Shown: positions 1 to 8,259, counted from the first letter of the stretch. The stretch is DNA of 20,915 nucleotides from CAZNNH01 sp964574335 (GCA_964574335.1 CAZNNH010000109.1:1-20915), one strand, 5' to 3'. The notes: generated from the sequence alone by a model not told the origin. Made by a program: numbers and translations.

Positions 1-1673
1 CCGTAGCCCACCGGACCGCTGCTGAAGCCCTCGGAGACCCGCTCGCCGGCCGGCGTCTCGTAGCGGAGGGCCAGCCTCGGCTCGTGCGACGTCGTGGTCC
101 GCGAGCGCGCGGTGGAGGAGGCGCTTGGGGTGGTGCGCAGGAACTCGCGACGGTCGAGGACGGTGCACGTCGTCTGCTGGTAGGTGGTCAGCGTGCGCAG
201 GTTCTGGTAGACGGCCAGGAGACCCAGCAGGAGCAGGACGCCGCAGACCCCGGCCAGGCCCGCGAGGGAGAAGAGAAGGGTCCGCCTCGCCGGCTCACCC
301 CGGAAGAAGACCACCAGGAACAGCACCGCCGTGGCCACCAGCAGGAGCAGCAGGGTCCAGCCCAGGCCGCTGCTGGCGGCCGGCGCCACCGCCGGGTGGT
401 CCCCGTCCGGCGTCCTCTGCAGGCCGAGGTGGGTGGAGAGATCGTGATACGGGTCGCTCACCGCGAGGCTCACGTCCAGGTCGCCCGCCTCCTCGGCACG
501 CGCCAGCAGCTCCAGCTCGAGCCGGCCGACCGCGCCCTTCGGCAGCGCCAGGGGCGGCCAGCGGAAGGACCGGGTCGAAGATGCGTCGAAGGGGTTCTCC
601 ACCCGGACGTCGTGGGAGCCGCCCACGAAGTAGGCGGCCGGGGAGAGGTCTCCCTCCACGCGGAGTCCCAGGTCTTTCGGGGTGTGGTTGCGGATCTCGA
701 TCGTCAGCTCCAGGCGGTCGCCACGCAGGAGCTGGCGGTTGCGCAGCGTGATCCCCGAGCCGGCCAGCGGCTCCGGGCCCTGCTCGAGGGCGCTCTCGGC
801 AACGGCCTCTGTGGCGACGATCCAGTCGCTCCGCCCGAGGAAGGGCGGCGCCTCGGGGTCTTGGAGGCGGCGGAGCGGCGGGTAGCCGGCCTTCTCCTGC
901 AGCAGCCGCTCGACCTCGCTGCCAGGAGATGCGTAGTCGATCACGGCACGCCCGGTGTCGTCCACCGCCCGCAGGTCGGCACCGGCCTCGATCAGCAGCG
1001 CGGTCCAGTCGGCGTCCGCCCCCACCGCGTACATGAGCGGCGTGCGCCCTTCGGGGCCACGGGCATCGGGGGAGGCGCCGAACCCCAAGAGCACCGCCGC
1101 GATCTCGGTGCTCCAGGGCTTCATCAGGCGCGTGTAGCCGTCGGTGTCCGGAGTGTCGGGCAGGATGCCACCCTCCAGCAGCGCCCGCAGGATCTCCGGG
1201 TTGCGGGTGCCGTCGAAGAGCGGGTCGCCGAAGGCGTCGCGGGGCTCCCGGGTGCTCACGCCGGCCCGGGCCAGCCGGCGGGTGAGCTCGACGTCCTCGT
1301 CGTAGACCGCGGCCTTCAGGCGTTCCTGCCGGGAGTCCAGCATCGGCAGGCCGAACGGCAGGTCGGCGAGGACGTCGTCGGGGGCCACCGGGAAGAACCC
1401 GGCGGCGGCGCTGGCCACCGCGATCGGGAGCCAGACCACGACGCTGCGCACACCGCGGCGCCCGCGGGCCAGGCGCACCAGGCCCAGGGCCACGTTGCCG
1501 AGGGCGACGGCGGTGACCGCCCCGAAAAAGAGCGCGACGAAAAGAAGCGCCCGAATGTCGACGAAGCCGCGGAGTCGCCAGGCGAGGGCCACGGCGCTGA
1601 CCGCGAAGGCGGCGCCGGCCACGCTACAGCCGACTCTCTCCTCCAGGCTGGCTTGTCGCCCACCGCCCCTCAC
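1..1673 (-). CDS. Membrane protein with ankyrin repeats and a C-terminal DUF3592-like region (C-terminus outside window)
   Basis: I translated this frame by hand; it is open from GTG 1673 to the window edge, giving at least 557 residues. Visible order: three hydrophobic segments (about residues 15-32, 40-66 and 76-95), two or three ankyrin-type units (about 105-230; 'NPEILRALLEGG', 'GRTPLMYAVGADADWTALLI', 'EAGADLRAVDDTG'), a beta-rich domain (about 250-420; 'LRGDRLELTIEIRNHTPKDL'), two more hydrophobic helices (about 435-456 and 463-489), and a segment beginning 'TTCTVLDRREF' that resembles the DUF3592 family. The GTG start overlaps the stop of the upstream glycosidase (GTGA, 1670-1673), so translational coupling is likely; a GAGGAG lies directly against the start, closer than an ideal ribosome site. 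Ankyrin repeats normally bind protein partners, but the function here is unknown. I am confident of the frame and less so of the DUF3592 assignment and exact start. Confidence 0.8.
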   Translation of the reverse strand, partial: MRGGGRQASLEERVGCSVAGAAFAVSAVALAWRLRGFVDIRALLFVALFFGAVTAVALGNVALGLVRLARGRRGVRSVVVWLPIAVASAAAGFFPVAPDDVLADLPFGLPMLDSRQERLKAAVYDEDVELTRRLARAGVSTREPRDAFGDPLFDGTRNPEILRALLEGGILPDTPDTDGYTRLMKPWSTEIAAVLLGFGASPDARGPEGRTPLMYAVGADADWTALLIEAGADLRAVDDTGRAVIDYASPGSEVERLLQEKAGYPPLRRLQDPEAPPFLGRSDWIVATEAVAESALEQGPEPLAGSGITLRNRQLLRGDRLELTIEIRNHTPKDLGLRVEGDLSPAAYFVGGSHDVRVENPFDASSTRSFRWPPLALPKGAVGRLELELLARAEEAGDLDVSLAVSDPYHDLSTHLGLQRTPDGDHPAVAPAASSGLGWTLLLLLVATAVLFLVVFFRGEPARRTLLFSLAGLAGVCGVLLLLGLLAVYQNLRTLTTYQQTTCTVLDRREFLRTTPSASSTARSRTTTSHEPRLALRYETPAGERVSEGFSSGPVGY

Positions 1674-3534
1674 TCCTCGGGCGTCAGGATCGCCACGTAG
1701 CCGCCTCCCGGCGCCAGCTTCAGCTCGAGCGTCTGCTGGCTCCTGAGACTCGTCTCGCCCTCCACCGCTCGCTCCGGTCGGAGAAAGGCGTCATGGGCGT
1801 CCGCCACGCTGTAGCTCCGGTAGATCCCGTCGCCCAGGAACGAGAGCGGCACCCGGACCTGCTGGCCCGCCTCGCCGGCCATCGCCCCCAGGAACCAACG
1901 AGGGCCGCTCCGGCGCGCGATCACGATCCGCTCCCCCACCACGCCGTCCAGGACGCGGGTCTCGTCCCAGGTGGTCGGCACCTCGCGGAGGAAACGCGCC
2001 CCCACGCCGTCCTGGTAGGCGGCCGGCGCGTCGCAGAGCACCTGGAGCGGGCTCTCGTAGACGACCAGCTCGGCCAGCTCCTGGGCGCGCGTACCGTTCA
2101 CGAAGGGCCGGCTGTCCTGGGCCACGAAGACCGACGGCGTCGCGTGGCGGAACCCGCCCGGCGTGAAGTCCATCGGCCCCGCCAGCATGCGCGTGAACGG
2201 AAGGGTCAGCTTGTGCAGGGGCGTGACCCGATCGCTCCACTTGTTGTACTCGTTGCCGAGAACGCCCTCGCGGGTCAGCAGGTTCGGGTAGGCGCGGCGC
2301 AGGCCGGTCGGCTTGTACGCGCCGTGGAAGTCCACCACCAGCCGATGCTCGGCGGCCTTGCGCACCACCTTCTCGTACCAGTCGACCATCTGCTGGTCGT
2401 CGCGGTTCATGAAGTCGACCTTGATCCCGGAGATCCCCCACTTCTCGTAGGTCGAGAGCGCCTGGTCCAGCTTCTGGTCCAGGTGGGTCCAGAAGACCCA
2501 CAGCAACACCTTGACGTCGCGCTCGTGGGCGTAGCGGATCAGCTCGGGCAGGTCCAGCTCCGGGATCGGCCGGGTGGCGTCGCGCTCGCCTCCGGTGGCG
2601 AAGTCGGTGATCGGGCCGTACCAGCCCCAGTCGACCAGCACGTACTCCCACCCCATCTCGGCGGCCAGGTCGGTGAAGCGCTTCATGGTCGCCGTGTTCA
2701 TGCCCACCNNNNNNNNNNNNNNNNNNNNNNNNNNNNNNNNNNNNNNNNNNNNNNNNNNNNNNNNNNNNNNNNNNNNNNNNNNNNNNNNNNNNNNNNNNNN
2801 NNNNNNNNGAGCCGGCTCACCAGCGTGTGCGGCGAGGTGCCGTGGCCGGCCAGGTAGAGGCCGGCCCAATCGCGCAGGTCGGCTTCGGTCACCGCCACCC
2901 AGGCGGTCTCGCCGGCCTGCACCAGCAGCGGCAGGCCGACCACGCTCGACGGCCGGATCGCGTCCAGGGTGGTCCTCTCGAACTCCTTCTCCTGGGAGGT
3001 GGTGAAGCTGCCGTAGTCGGCGGCCCAGGCGATGTGGTCACCGGCGAAGTGGAGCTCCGTGCGCTCGGCCGCCAGACGGAACTCGCCGATTTCCGGTTGC
3101 GCGGGGATCTCGTAGCGCAGGGCCACGCCGTCGTCGTAGGCGCGGAAGACCAGATCGAGGCGCCGTCCGGGCGGCTGCGCCTCGCGCAGCCTCAGCCGCA
3201 TCTCGTTGCAGCGATCGCGTACCTCCCGGCTCTTGCCGACGACGGTCTGCCAGGTCTCGTCGATGCGGCGCGTCGTCTGCTCGTCGACCACCAGCCCCCG
3301 GGCCAGCGGCGGGGCGTCGCGGAAGTCGAGGCCGAGCGGCGAGTCGAGCAGCAGGTCGCGCCCCCGGTACTCGACCGAGAAGTACAGCCGGGAGCCGGCC
3401 GGGTACGGCTCCAGGTGCTCCTTGACCTCGGCCCTCAGGACGATCCGCCCATCCGGCGAGCCGAGATCGAACGCGACCCCGGGAGCGACCGCCCAAGCCA
3501 ACGAGACCCACGACACCAGCCAAGCCCGAAGCAT
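1670..3534 (-). CDS. Secreted glycoside hydrolase family 97 (alpha-glucosidase/alpha-galactosidase type), interrupted by assembly gap
   Basis: GH97 enzymes hydrolyse alpha-linked glucosides or galactosides, usually in the periplasm. The start is ATG 3534 because GGAGG lies five bases upstream and a signal peptide follows ('MLRAWLVSWVSLAWAVAPGV', cleavage probably just after GVA). The N-terminal beta-sandwich (GH97_N) runs from about residue 22 to the gap. The catalytic barrel resumes after the gap with 'MNTATMKRFTDLAAEMG', 'YVLVDWGWYGP' and 'GISGIKVDFMNRDDQQ'. The Asp of KVDFM on the barrel strand fits the retaining, alpha-galactosidase-like branch, whose nucleophile lies there; this is from memory of the family, not a structural check. 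A C-terminal beta domain follows, ending LTPEE. The halves sit in different frames around a nominal 100-N gap, so the real gap must be 2 mod 3 if one gene is intact. The WxWW-containing segment of the family would fall in the gap. The visible parts total 587 residues, short of the usual 640-740. Confidence 0.9.
2709..2808. other. Assembly gap (100 N)
   Basis: A run of exactly 100 N, the usual placeholder for a scaffold gap of unknown size. It falls between the N-terminal sandwich and the catalytic barrel of the GH97 gene. The flanking coding frames differ by one base at this nominal length. Confidence 0.99.
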
Positions 3535-3536
3535 AC

Positions 3537-3544
3537 TCACCTCC
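3537..3544 (-). promoter_or_regulatory. Ribosome binding site of the GH97 gene
   Basis: GGAGGTGA on the minus strand, with GGAGG (3544-3540) ending five bases before ATG 3534. It decides between this start and an in-frame ATG at 3561, which lies inside the REP-like hairpin and has no such site. Confidence 0.75.
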
Positions 3545-3600
3545 GAAAAACCCGGGGACACAATACCGGTTATTTAATCCGTATTGTGTCCCCGGTTTTC
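3545..3600. repeat. REP-like palindromic element (GGGGACA type)
   Basis: A perfect 15-bp inverted repeat: CCGGGGACACAATAC at 3552-3566 pairs with 3581-3595 around a 14-base AT-rich loop, and the arms extend imperfectly through A/T runs on both sides. It lies between the GH97 start and the upstream membrane gene, so it occupies the GH97 promoter or leader region. GGGGACA-headed hairpins are typical of REP elements mobilised by REP-associated Y1 tyrosine transposases (RAYT); assigning this one to that class is inference. It could also act as a transcription attenuator or terminator. Confidence 0.7.
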
Positions 3601-3607
3601 TGGTATA

Positions 3608-3967
3608 TCAGGGTTTGTAGAGGGCCAGGGAGGCGGCGAGGGCGGCGAGCAGGGGGAGGGCGATCAGGGCGACGTAGCCGGGCAGCAGGGCACGGCGGAT
3701 GACCACCACGGCGGCGCCGAGCAGCGACCAGACCCCCAGCTTGAGCCAGATCCACAACGGCCAGGGCCACGGGACGCCCAGGCGCGCCAGCAGGCCGAAG
3801 CCCGCCACCAGCACGATCAGGAGACCGATCCCGTGCAGGGCCCCGGCCAGACGGTCGGCTCCCGATCGGCCGCCGGACGAGCCGGCGCGAGACGCCATCC
3901 CGCCGAGCGCCACCAGGGTCAGGAACACGCCGAGGAGGTGGAGCAGCTTGTAGGTGAGGTAGGGCAT
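3608..3967 (-). CDS. Small four-helix integral membrane protein
   Basis: 119 residues from ATG 3967 ('MPYLTYKLLHLLGVFLTLVA'). Four hydrophobic helices are visible at about residues 5-24, 42-62, 68-88 and 95-115. A KxxH near the start of helix 1 and a lone lysine in 'WLKLGVW' of helix 3 recall SirB2/CopD-like or similar small membrane families, but I cannot assign a family. The frame stays open further upstream, but that extension is Arg/Gly/Pro-rich and overlaps the neighbouring gene, so the first ATG before the hydrophobic stretch is preferred. No strong Shine-Dalgarno sequence is seen. It lies 50 bp downstream of the DUF3810-like gene on the same strand and is probably co-transcribed with it. 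Confidence 0.75.
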   Translation of the reverse strand: MPYLTYKLLHLLGVFLTLVALGGMASRAGSSGGRSGADRLAGALHGIGLLIVLVAGFGLLARLGVPWPWPLWIWLKLGVWSLLGAAVVVIRRALLPGYVALIALPLLAALAASLALYKP

Positions 3968-4017
3968 GGCCGGATTCTGGCACGAGCCGCCGTCCCAGGC
4001 GAGGGCCCGCCGACGGA

Positions 4018-5175
4018 TCAGTCGACCCCACGCCCGCGGAGGCGCCGTTCGGCCAGCAGCAGGTCCACCATCCTCCCGTAGCTGGCCACGCCGTCTTCGA
4101 GCCCTTGCGTGCGCAGGTAGGTGTCGTTGACCTGCTGCGACACCTCCGTCACCCGGGTACGGTAGCGGAGAGACCACGCCTGGAGCGCCGCCAGGTCCCG
4201 CCGCACCGCCGCCGAGCGTCGCTCGGCCACCGCCACCGCCGGCTCCCGGTCCACCCCCAAGAGCGCGCTCAGCGCGTAGCTGGCGGCGACCATCGTGCCC
4301 GAGTAGCGGAAGTCGGCGTCCGGGTGGAATCGGCAGGCGAGGTAGCCCAGGTAGTTGGCTTCGTCCTCGCGCGCGAAGCCGCGCTGGTGAGCCAGCTCGT
4401 GGCTGGCGCAGAACGGCACCTCGGGCGGCGGCACGGTGGCGTTCACGTACGCCTCGCCGGTGAAGGGGCAGTAGATCCCGGTGACGCCCAGGTAGGAGAG
4501 CAGGGGCGAGGCGAACGCCGGCTTCGGCCGCTCACCCCGTCCCTCCAGGATCGGGTAGCGACGGGCCGCAGCGGCGTAGCCGAGCTCCGCCCGGGCCAGC
4601 ACCCCCGGCAATCCGTCAGAGAAGCGCATCACGCCCGCCGGGTCCTCGGGAAGGCCCACCCGGAGCTGGTTGGCCTCCTCGGTCAGCTCCACGCAGAGCA
4701 GCTCCAGCTCGCTCGCCGGTGTCGGTTCCACCGGCAGCCCCACCGACGAGGCGAACGGCAGCCGCTGGTAGTTGAGACCCCACAGCACCAGGAAGGAGAA
4801 GTACAAGGCGCCGGCCAGCGCCAGGGCGTCGCCGGCCAGGGTCCGGACCGCCCGCCACCGCCCCATCCGGCGTCGCCACGCCGACCACCAGACGAATCCC
4901 ACCCGCAGCCCGGCGAGGAGCAGAAGGGCCACGATCAGCAGCTCGGCCAGCGAGAGGGGGAGGGCCCCGGAGAGATGGCTTTGGGCTTCGGACAGCAGCG
5001 GATAGAAGACGCGCGAGTAGACGTTCTCCACGTCCTGGGGGTGGGCGGCCGCCAGGCGCTGCAGCCCCACCGCCACCGGCAGCAGCAGCATCAGGAACCC
5101 CCGGCCGGCCCGGTCGGCCAGCGAGCGCCGCCGACGTTTGGCCGGAATCGGCGGCAACGGCCCCTGTACCGTCAT
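4018..5175 (-). CDS. DUF3810-like membrane protein with HExxH metallopeptidase motif
   Basis: 385 residues from ATG 5175. Three transmembrane segments are visible (about 25-43, 74-97 and 113-134), followed by a soluble domain carrying HELAH (His259, Glu260, His263) and, nine residues later, EANY, whose Glu272 is a possible third zinc ligand as in gluzincins. The order of helices and 'CASHELAHQRGFAREDEANY' match what I know of DUF3810, an uncharacterised family of probable zinc proteases. Substrate and role are unknown. An in-frame GTG at 5193 is an alternative start; ATG is chosen because GGAGG lies 11 bases upstream, a long but usable spacing. The C-terminal third is charged and probably helical. 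A GATAAT-containing region lies between it and the divergent threonine dehydrogenase. Confidence 0.85.
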   Translation of the reverse strand: MTVQGPLPPIPAKRRRRSLADRAGRGFLMLLLPVAVGLQRLAAAHPQDVENVYSRVFYPLLSEAQSHLSGALPLSLAELLIVALLLLAGLRVGFVWWSAWRRRMGRWRAVRTLAGDALALAGALYFSFLVLWGLNYQRLPFASSVGLPVEPTPASELELLCVELTEEANQLRVGLPEDPAGVMRFSDGLPGVLARAELGYAAAARRYPILEGRGERPKPAFASPLLSYLGVTGIYCPFTGEAYVNATVPPPEVPFCASHELAHQRGFAREDEANYLGYLACRFHPDADFRYSGTMVAASYALSALLGVDREPAVAVAERRSAAVRRDLAALQAWSLRYRTRVTEVSQQVNDTYLRTQGLEDGVASYGRMVDLLLAERRLRGRGVD

Positions 5176-5232
5176 GCAGGTCTCGGCCTCCACGGGACCC
5201 TAGTCTCCCACGGCTTCGAAGCGGCGATGAGC

Positions 5233-5238
5233 GATAAT
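5233..5238 (+). promoter_or_regulatory. Possible -10 box (GATAAT) for the tdh/Hsp70 pair
   Basis: GATAAT stands out in GC-rich sequence 43 bases before ATG 5281. No convincing -35 hexamer is seen at the expected spacing. If used, transcription would start downstream of the in-frame ATG at 5227, supporting the later start. Confidence 0.25.
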
Positions 5239-5280
5239 CGTTCGGCGCGCGGCGGCGCCTTCTTCCGCCCGAGGACACAG

Positions 5281-6321
5281 ATGCGCAAAGAGGTCATCCT
5301 CATCACCGGGGCTGGCGGCGAGATCGGCCAGGCGCTGATCGAGCGCCTCAGCGACGAGGGCCGCGGCAGCATCCTCGCCCTCGACGTCAACCCGGTCCCC
5401 GAGCGCCTGGCCAGGCGCTGCCGGCTGGCGATCGCCGGCGACATCACCGACGACAAGCTGATCGCGCGGCTGGTCAGCGAGTTCGCGATGCCCGTCGTTT
5501 TCCACCTGGCGGCGGTGCTCTCCACCCGGGCCGAGTTCGCCCCGGAGGCGGCCTTCCACGTCAACGTCACCGGCACCATGGAGCTGCTCAAGCTGGCCGT
5601 CGAGCAGTCGGAGTGGCTGGGCCAGCCGGTCAAGTTCCTGTTCCCCAGCTCGACCGCCGCCTACGGCGTCCCCGACCTCACCGCCAAGGCCCAGGTGGGT
5701 GCGGTGAAAGAGCACGAGTGGAACTGGCCCACCACCATGTACGGCTGCAACAAGCTGAGCTGCGAGCACCTGGGCCGCTACTACGCCCGCCACTACCGGC
5801 AGCTCGCCGCCGAGCCGGGCAGCCACGGCATCGACTTTCGCAGCCTGCGCTTCCCGGGCCTGATCAGCGCCTTCACCCTGCCCACCGGCGGCACCAGCGA
5901 CTATGCCCCGGAGATGATCCACCATGCGGCGCGCGGCGAGCCGTACTCCTGCTTCGTGCGGGAGTCGACGCGGATGCCGTTCATGGCCATGCCCGACGCC
6001 GTCAAGGCCTTGCTCGAGCTGGAGCGGGCGCCTCACGAGCGGCTGACGGCCGACGTCTACAACGTCACCAGCTTCAGCCCCTCGGCCGGCGAGATGGCCG
6101 AGGTCGTCAAGCGCGCCTTCCCGAGCGCCGAGATCCGCTTCGAGCCGGACCTGAAGCGCCAGGCGATCGTGGATAGCTGGCCCCTCGACCAGGACGACTC
6201 CCGAGCGCGCCGGGACTGGGGCTGGCGGCCCGACTACGACCTGGAGCGGGCGTTTCGGGAGTACCTGATCCCCAACATCGTCGAGCACTACCAAGGGCCA
6301 ACCGCCCCGAGGGGAGCCTGA
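5281..6321 (+). CDS. tdh: L-threonine 3-dehydrogenase, SDR (epimerase-like) type
   Basis: 346 residues. The enzyme oxidises L-threonine to 2-amino-3-ketobutyrate with NAD, the first step of threonine breakdown to glycine and acetyl-CoA, in the cytoplasm. The N-terminus has the Rossmann glycine motif ITGAGGEIGQ (residues 8-17). The YxxxK pair is Tyr154/Lys158 in 'MYGCNKLSCEH'. Segments 'FRSLRFPGLISAFTLPTGGT' and 'DSWPLDQDDSRARRDWGW' closely match SDR-type threonine dehydrogenases as I know them, rather than generic UDP-sugar epimerases. Start ATG 5281 is preceded by GAGGA five bases upstream; an in-frame ATG at 5227 would add an unrelated Arg-rich tail. No kbl (2-amino-3-ketobutyrate CoA ligase) is in the window. 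The stop shares a base with the next start (TGATG), so the two genes are probably translated together. Confidence 0.88.
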   Translation: MRKEVILITGAGGEIGQALIERLSDEGRGSILALDVNPVPERLARRCRLAIAGDITDDKLIARLVSEFAMPVVFHLAAVLSTRAEFAPEAAFHVNVTGTMELLKLAVEQSEWLGQPVKFLFPSSTAAYGVPDLTAKAQVGAVKEHEWNWPTTMYGCNKLSCEHLGRYYARHYRQLAAEPGSHGIDFRSLRFPGLISAFTLPTGGTSDYAPEMIHHAARGEPYSCFVRESTRMPFMAMPDAVKALLELERAPHERLTADVYNVTSFSPSAGEMAEVVKRAFPSAEIRFEPDLKRQAIVDSWPLDQDDSRARRDWGWRPDYDLERAFREYLIPNIVEHYQGPTAPRGA

Positions 6322-7853
6322 TGCGGTTGGGCATCGACTTCGGAACCACCCACACGGTCGCGGCGCTGGTGGATCGCGGGAACTACCCGGTGGTGTCGTT
6401 CGAGTGGGGCGACTCGGTCGCGTCGCTTCTGGCGGTGCGACGGAAAGACGGCGCCGTCCGCTACGGACACCAGGCCCTGGAGCTGGCCGGCGACCCCAGA
6501 TGGGAGCTGGTCCGCTCGCTCAAGCGCTTCGTCCAGACCGCCGGCCCGCAGAGCGAGATGCAGGCCGGCGGCCACCGCTTCCGGGTGACCGACCTGCTGG
6601 TCGGCTACCTGTCGCAGATCCGGGCCGACATCCTCGACTCGTCAAACGCCGACATCTCGCCCGGCGAGGCGCTGCAGGTGGCGGTGAGCGTCCCCGCCAA
6701 CGCCTCCAACGACCAGCGATTCCTGACCCTCGACGGCTTCCGGCGCGCCGGCTTCGAGGTCGAGATGCTGCTCAACGAGCCCTCCGCCGCCGGCTTCGAG
6801 TACGGCCATCGCTTCCGGCGCACCGTCACCAGCCGCCGCGAGTACGTGCTGGTCTACGACCTGGGCGGAGGCACCTTCGACGCCTCGCTGATCTACATGG
6901 CCGGCCTCAACAACGAGGTGGTGGCCAGCGCCGGCATCCCCCGGCTGGGGGGCGACGACTTCGACGAGGCGATCCTCGAGGTGATGCTCGACAAGGCCAC
7001 GGTCAGACAGCGGGAGCTTTCGCCGTCGCTCCGCCGCGTCCTGCTCGAAGGCTGCCGCCAGCAGAAGGAAATGCTGACGCCCCAGAGCCGGCGCGTCGTG
7101 CTCGACCTGACCGTCCTCGGCAAGCCCCCGGCGGTGGTGCCGATGGCCGAGATCAACGACGCCTGCCGCCCCCTGGTCGAGCAGACCCTCGCCGTCGTCG
7201 ACGATGCGCTGCGTGACCCGCGCCGCGGCAGCGACAACGTCCAGGTGGACGTGAAGGAGCTGGCGGGCCTCTACGTGGTCGGAGGCGGCAGCAGCTTCCC
7301 GCTGGTCGCCCGACAGGTCCGCGACCGCTTTCCCCCCCAGCGGGTGAAGCGCTCCCCTTACCCCTTCGCCGCCACGGCGATCGGCCTGGCCTGCTACATG
7401 GACGAGGACTCCGGCTACCTGCTCTCCGACTGCCTGGCCCGCCACTTCGGGGTCTGGCGGGAAGCGCGGGAGGGCCAGGAGGTCAGCTTCGACCCCATCT
7501 TCGCCCGCGACACGCCGCTGCCCGGCCGGGACCAGCCGCCCCTGTGCGCGGTCAGACGCTACCGCCCGGTCCACAACGTGGGCCACTTCCGCTTCGTGGA
7601 GTGCGGCTCGCTCTCGAGCGGACGTCCGGACGGCGGCGTGCTGCCGTGGGAGGGGATCTGGTTCCCCTACGATCCCATGCTCCGAGGCTCGGAAAGCCTG
7701 GCCGAGGTCCCGGTGCGCCGCCTGGACGGCCAGGCACCCGAGGTGGAGGAACGCTACTCGTGCACCACCCACGGGATCTTCGAGGTCACCCTCACCTGCC
7801 TGCACGACGGCTACTCCCGGGCCTACCGCATCGCCCGCCCCACCCACCGCTGA
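6321..7853 (+). CDS. Hsp70-family (DnaK-like) ATPase, short form
   Basis: 510 residues starting in a TGATG overlap with the dehydrogenase. The actin-like ATPase signatures are intact: phosphate-1 GIDFGTTHT (residues 4-12), 'SVPANASNDQR' (DnaK has VPAYFND here), phosphate-2 DLGGGTFD (about 180-187) and adenosine-type VVGGGSS (about 319-325). After about residue 380 there is only a short tail of about 130 residues, with beta-strand-like, Cys-containing stretches, instead of the usual substrate-binding domain plus helical lid (DnaK is about 640 residues). It is therefore probably a specialised paralogue rather than housekeeping DnaK; no dnaJ or grpE is nearby. A role with the adjacent dehydrogenase is only suggested by the overlap. 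Downstream are two tRNA genes. Confidence 0.88.
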   Translation: MRLGIDFGTTHTVAALVDRGNYPVVSFEWGDSVASLLAVRRKDGAVRYGHQALELAGDPRWELVRSLKRFVQTAGPQSEMQAGGHRFRVTDLLVGYLSQIRADILDSSNADISPGEALQVAVSVPANASNDQRFLTLDGFRRAGFEVEMLLNEPSAAGFEYGHRFRRTVTSRREYVLVYDLGGGTFDASLIYMAGLNNEVVASAGIPRLGGDDFDEAILEVMLDKATVRQRELSPSLRRVLLEGCRQQKEMLTPQSRRVVLDLTVLGKPPAVVPMAEINDACRPLVEQTLAVVDDALRDPRRGSDNVQVDVKELAGLYVVGGGSSFPLVARQVRDRFPPQRVKRSPYPFAATAIGLACYMDEDSGYLLSDCLARHFGVWREAREGQEVSFDPIFARDTPLPGRDQPPLCAVRRYRPVHNVGHFRFVECGSLSSGRPDGGVLPWEGIWFPYDPMLRGSESLAEVPVRRLDGQAPEVEERYSCTTHGIFEVTLTCLHDGYSRAYRIARPTHR

Positions 7854-7897
7854 CGGCCCCACCGCAGGAGGCGGCTCCGTGGTAACCTTGGGGGTCG

Positions 7898-7974
7898 GCG
7901 CCTGTAGCTCAGTTGGATAGAGCGGCAGCCTTCTAAGCTGCGGGTCAGAGGTTCGAGTCCTCTCAGGCGCGCCA
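7898..7974 (+). tRNA. trnR: tRNA-Arg (anticodon TCT)
   Basis: A complete cloverleaf: acceptor GCGCCTG pairs with CAGGCGC, the anticodon stem GCAGC/GCTGC encloses loop CTTCTAA with anticodon TCT at 7932-7934, and the T arm contains GGTTCGAGTCC. The discriminator is G and CCA is encoded (7972-7974). It lies 44 bp after the Hsp70-like gene and 18 bp before tRNA-His. Confidence 0.97.
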
Positions 7975-7992
7975 AGCCCCAAGACACCCGGT

Positions 7993-8070
7993 GGTGGGTG
8001 TAGCTCAGTCGGTTAGAGCGCCAGGTTGTGGCCCTGGAGGTCGGGGGTTCGAGTCCCCTCATCCACCCCA
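7993..8070 (+). tRNA. trnH: tRNA-His (anticodon GTG)
   Basis: Acceptor GTGGGTG (7994-8000) pairs with CATCCAC (8060-8066) with one G.U pair at position 5-68. The anticodon stem CCAGG/CCTGG encloses loop TTGTGGC with anticodon GTG. The histidine-specific extra G at -1 (7993) faces C73 (8067), and CCA is encoded. Its 3' half is duplicated at 16486-16522, so this tRNA is the likely insertion site of the downstream island. Confidence 0.97.
8034..8070 (+). repeat. Left attachment-type direct repeat (tRNA-His 3' end)
   Basis: 37 bases from the 3' side of the anticodon stem through CCA, repeated at 16486-16522 with differences at repeat positions 17 (C here, T there) and 29 (T here, C there). This copy is part of the intact tRNA, as expected for attL of an element that restores the gene it enters. 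Confidence 0.65.
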
Positions 8071-8259
8071 TTCAAATCAATAGCCTAGGAGCGAGCCGCC
8101 GAACCCGGGAGGGCGGCGTTTCACTGGCGTCTCGCGGCCGAGCCGGCCCCCGGCCTCCCAGGGGCGTCCAGGCGGGGCTCCCGGGAGGTGGCCGGCCTAC
8201 GCCTCGGGCGGTCCAGCAGGACGGGCCAGGCGGGGCGCAGGGACGCAGAGATGGGCGGG

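Noticed and set aside
84..1700. Long plus-strand open frame
   Set aside because: Antisense to the ankyrin-repeat gene; Arg/Gln/Gly-rich translation with no domains, typical of a shadow frame in GC-rich DNA.
4105..5280. In-frame upstream extension of the threonine dehydrogenase
   Set aside because: It runs antisense through the DUF3810-like gene; the ribosome site and Rossmann start support ATG 5281.
6642..7982. 446-codon minus-strand open frame through Hsp70 and tRNA-Arg
   Set aside because: Shadow of the Hsp70-like gene; its N-terminus (GAPERTRTSDPQLRR) is the well-known spurious translation of an antisense tRNA.
7823..8071. Minus-strand small frame across tRNA-His
   Set aside because: The 'RGLEPPTSRATTW' sequence is an antisense tRNA artefact, not a protein.
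8140..8200. GC-rich imperfect inverted repeat after tRNA-His
   Set aside because: Too imperfect and without a T-run to call a terminator; such pairings are frequent by chance at this GC content.
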